Shown here one piece after another: positions 61,240 through 64,000 of a stretch of DNA of 64,000 bases (positions within the stretch are counted from its first letter, which is position 1; each line of letters starts with the position of its first letter). The position numbers and the translations under genes are program-made. The notes beneath the pieces were generated by a model that was not told the origin of the DNA, ran no database searches, and saw only the letters and a list, made by a program, of their open reading frames with translations. Source of the DNA: Microcebus murinus (lineage: Eukaryota > Chordata > Mammalia > Primates > Cheirogaleidae); assembly GCF_040939455.1 (NCBI RefSeq), contig NC_134117.1, positions 29,071,501-29,135,500 of the forward strand. Direction: 5' to 3'.

Positions 61240-61700
61240 ATTCTTTTTACCCATATGAATGGACTCACGCAGGCTGTGCTGCACTGTGTCGGTCTCCTCT
61301 CCCTCGGTATCTGACCGTAGGTCACCCGAGCTGCTGTGCGAAGCCACTGGTCACTCATCTGTCGCTGCGCAGCGCTCTGTTGCATGAGCGCACCCTCACT
61401 CTTTCGTGCTTTAGTTGCCAGAGCGCTGGGTAGTTTGTGGTTTGGGGCTATGAAGGTGGTTTGGTGAGCGCCCGCACTCATTTCCACGGGGCACAGGCCA
61501 GGAGTGGGGTTGCTGGGTCGTAGGGTGAGTATACACTCAGCTTTGGGAGATACTGTCCAGGAGGTGTCCACAGTGGCTGTACCAGTTTGCACCCCTGGCC
61601 CAGTTCACATCCATTTGGAAAGCAGCAGTGGTGTCCGTGCGGGACCCAGTAGGGCCGCTGGGGTCCTGGGGTCCCGGCTGTGGGTATCGCTCCTGTCCTT
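61240..61700 (-). repeat. Decayed LINE (L1-like) 3' region, reverse orientation
   Basis: 'acccatatgaatggactcac', 'gagtggggttgctgggtcgt' and 'cacagtggctgtaccagttt' resemble the usual reversed L1 3' UTR order (compare 12,690 and 58,620), but this copy is unusually GC-rich. Confidence 0.55.
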
Positions 61701-62219
61701 TGCACCTGCAGAGCAGTCAGCTGACACCCATCCGTCGTCTCGAATGCCCTGGCGTGCCCTTATCAGCTCTCTTTCTGCTGTCTTTGTGGGTCCAGCATTG
61801 GCAAATGTGAGTGAGAGACCCCAGAGAGAGGATGGGCAGTGGACGGCCACCACGGCAGCGGCACACTCAGCTGCTGGAGAGTCGCCTTTGGGGAGGCTGC
61901 CTGGGGACACTGTGGTGGAGGAGGGTAGCAGCCCTGCCTTCTGTCTCATGGCGCGTGCTCAGGCAGATGTGGTCGCAGAACTTGATGGTCTGTCTTCTCT
62001 TTCCTGCTCCCCTGTGAGCTGGCGGAGTGCTCGGTCTACATTGTATTAGGCCTGGGTCTCCCAGAGGCGAGCCAGCACCTTGTACCCAGAAGGCACTGGC
62101 CCAGAAGGCATTGGCCAGCATTGGCAGGGAGGAGAAGGTGGAGGCAGACGGAGGTGGCAGACCCTGGAGCCCTCTGTCCGATGGGGCTTTGTTCCTAGAA
62201 GGGTGGCTGGAGTGTTGGC

Positions 62220-62405
62220 CACGGTCACAGGCTTTAGGCTCAGACTGCCTGGGCTTGAATACTTGAGCTGGGCCTCGGTTTCTTCATCTGTCAAATGGGA
62301 TAGTAATAATCCTTACCTCAGAGAATGTGGTGAGGATGAAAATGAAGCATATGTGCAAAGTGCTGAGCACAGTGCCTGGCACATATCAAATGCTTAACAA
62401 ATATC
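62220..62405 (+). repeat. MIR element
   Basis: 'ctcagactgcctgggcttga', 'tttcttcatctgtcaaatgg', 'tgagcacagtgcctggcaca' and 'atcaaatgcttaacaaatat' follow MIR order. Confidence 0.82.
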
Positions 62406-62854
62406 AACTCTGCTTCCTCCTCCTCATTATCAGTATTTGCAGAGAGCAGACCGACCTGGGAGGGTTTACAATTGAAGTGGAGAGTGGGGGGGATTTTGCC
62501 ATTTGTGGAGGGAAACTGGGGGCTTTGAAACCTAGACCTGGTGTTTCCTCCTTCCCAAGCTTGAGTTTTTTTCTGGTGTGTTTTTATGGCAAAGTGACTT
62601 TTGTCCTGATTGTTTTTCTCTGAAGGCCAATAGTACTTTGCATGTATCTAGAATAGTTATTTTATTGTCAGAATGGGAATATTTTTATTGTTTTTGCTGA
62701 TGAAACTAATACTGCTTGTTGTTAAAAAAAAAAAAAAAAAGTCCAGTAGCTCATAATTGTAGAAAGGAGAAAGTGAAAATCCCCTGTTATCCCAGCCCCC
62801 GGGATTCTCATCATTATCTGTTTGCTGGATTCTTTCCAGTCTTAATGTGCTCAG

Positions 62855-63140
62855 GCTGTGTGCATGTGTGTGCATGGCTGTGTGCATGTGTGTGTATGTG
62901 CATGTGTGTGCATGGCTCTGTGAATGTGTGTGCATGTGTGTGCATGGCTCTGTGAATGTGTGTGCATGTGTGTGCATGGCTTTGAATGTGTGTGCATGCG
63001 TGTGTGTGCATATGTGTGTATGGCTGTGTGCATGTGTGTGTGTGTGCATGGCTGTGTGCATGGCTGTGGGCATGTGTGTGTGCATGGCTGTATGTGTACA
63101 TGGCTGTGTGCATGGGTGTGAGCATGGGTGCGTGTGTGTA
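62855..63140 (+). repeat. TG-rich minisatellite with 32-bp unit
   Basis: A TGTGTGCATG-rich array. Between 62,911 and about 63,006 there are three adjacent 32-bp units starting CATGGCTCTGTGAATG (first two identical, third with a 1-bp change and small shift). Shorter variants of CATGGCTGTGTG continue to 63,140. Long frames on both strands across the array are repeat artefacts. Confidence 0.88.
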
Positions 63141-63266
63141 TAAATATAACAGTGATTAGGGATTTTACTCAACATTCTTTGGTGTAATCCATGTTTTTTG
63201 CTTAACACTGCATCATGGACATCTTGTCATGCCTGACAAGCACATTATGGTCTCTCTTATTATTTT

Positions 63267-63604
<338 letters not shown>

Positions 63605-63912
63605 TTATTATTTTAATGGCAGTAGTGGTCCAGTGTGCAACTCTGCCACAATTTATCCAACTGAGCCCTTACAGATGGACACGAAAGTTGTTTCCCATCT
63701 GTCCTGTCATTTTTTCCCTATTATATCCAATGCTGCTGTAAATAACTTTGTGCATATATCTTTAAACATTCGCTTTAATTAAAAAAATAATTTAAAAGGA
63801 ACCATACTTTTCCCCTCTCTTCCTACTTACAAATGTGTGAAAAGATGTATTCTTAGATTTTAGGTTAATCTCATTTCCAAACTTTGTTAAGTGCCCCTCT
63901 TTCTTTTGGTGG

Positions 63913-63980
63913 TGGGTAGGGAAGGGGTCTTAAGGGGGGAGGGCTGAACTCCCTGGCAGGGTATGGGGGTGGGGGGAGGG
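63913..63980 (+). repeat. G-rich runs with quadruplex potential
   Basis: Two clusters: GGGTAGGGAAGGGG and following runs (63,913-63,943), then GGGTATGGGGGTGGGGGGAGGG (22 bases, 63,959-63,980), each with at least four G-tracts of three or more. Confidence 0.8.
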
Positions 63981-64000
63981 TCCAGAAACCTGCAGTGCAA

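Noticed and set aside
61504..62049. 181-residue plus-strand frame in TLL2 intron 2
   Set aside because: It starts in L1-like 3' sequence, has no domain, and there is no sign of splicing to TLL2.
62657..63208. 183-residue His/Thr-rich minus-strand frame, and plus-strand Cys/Met/Val-rich frames
   Set aside because: These are translations of the TG/CA minisatellite. Repeats of such units stay open in several frames at once.

Overview
The window is nuclear DNA of a primate, most likely a lemur (strepsirrhine). It has single-copy, intron-rich genes with GT-AG splice sites, a CpG-island promoter and dense mammalian interspersed repeats (Alu, MIR, L2, L1M, hAT-Charlie, Tigger). Two young Alu elements (about 11,622-11,971 and 63,267-63,600) carry an AT-rich insertion between the two Alu arms (core TTGGCCAATTAATTTC) that I know from lemur Alus. 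The species cannot be read from the sequence.

Two protein genes lie head to tail on the plus strand. Positions 1-33,285 hold the 3' part of TM9SF3: ten exons that join in frame to encode residues 221-589 of an expected 589-residue protein, then a long 3' UTR with several poly(A) signals. About 4.4 kb of intergenic DNA follows (33,286-37,650), containing old DNA transposons and degraded repeats. From about 37,310 to 38,560 is a CpG island holding the promoter, 5' UTR and first coding exon of TLL2 (tolloid-like 2, ATG at 38,010). TLL2 intron 1 runs 21.7 kb to exon 2 at 59,905-60,015, and intron 2 continues past the end of the window. Upstream TM9SF3 exons and downstream TLL2 exons, including the astacin protease, CUB and EGF domains, lie outside. 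The order TM9SF3 then TLL2 in the same direction matches what I recall of human 10q24.1.

The two genes have unrelated roles: TM9SF3 is a nine-pass membrane protein of the secretory pathway, and TLL2 is a secreted zinc metalloprotease of the BMP1/tolloid family. Nothing suggests they work together. The remaining DNA is introns and repeats, plus one U6 snRNA pseudogene in the last TM9SF3 intron.

I found no undescribed biological system. The points most worth checking are the G-quadruplex-forming CCGCTCC array and the six-codon upstream ORF at TLL2, an intronic poly(A) signal just after TLL2 exon 1, nested transposons that give a relative insertion order, the lemur-type Alus, a 32-bp minisatellite in TLL2 intron 2 and a few small tandem or inverted repeats. 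Repeat subfamily names come from memory of consensus sequences, not from a search.
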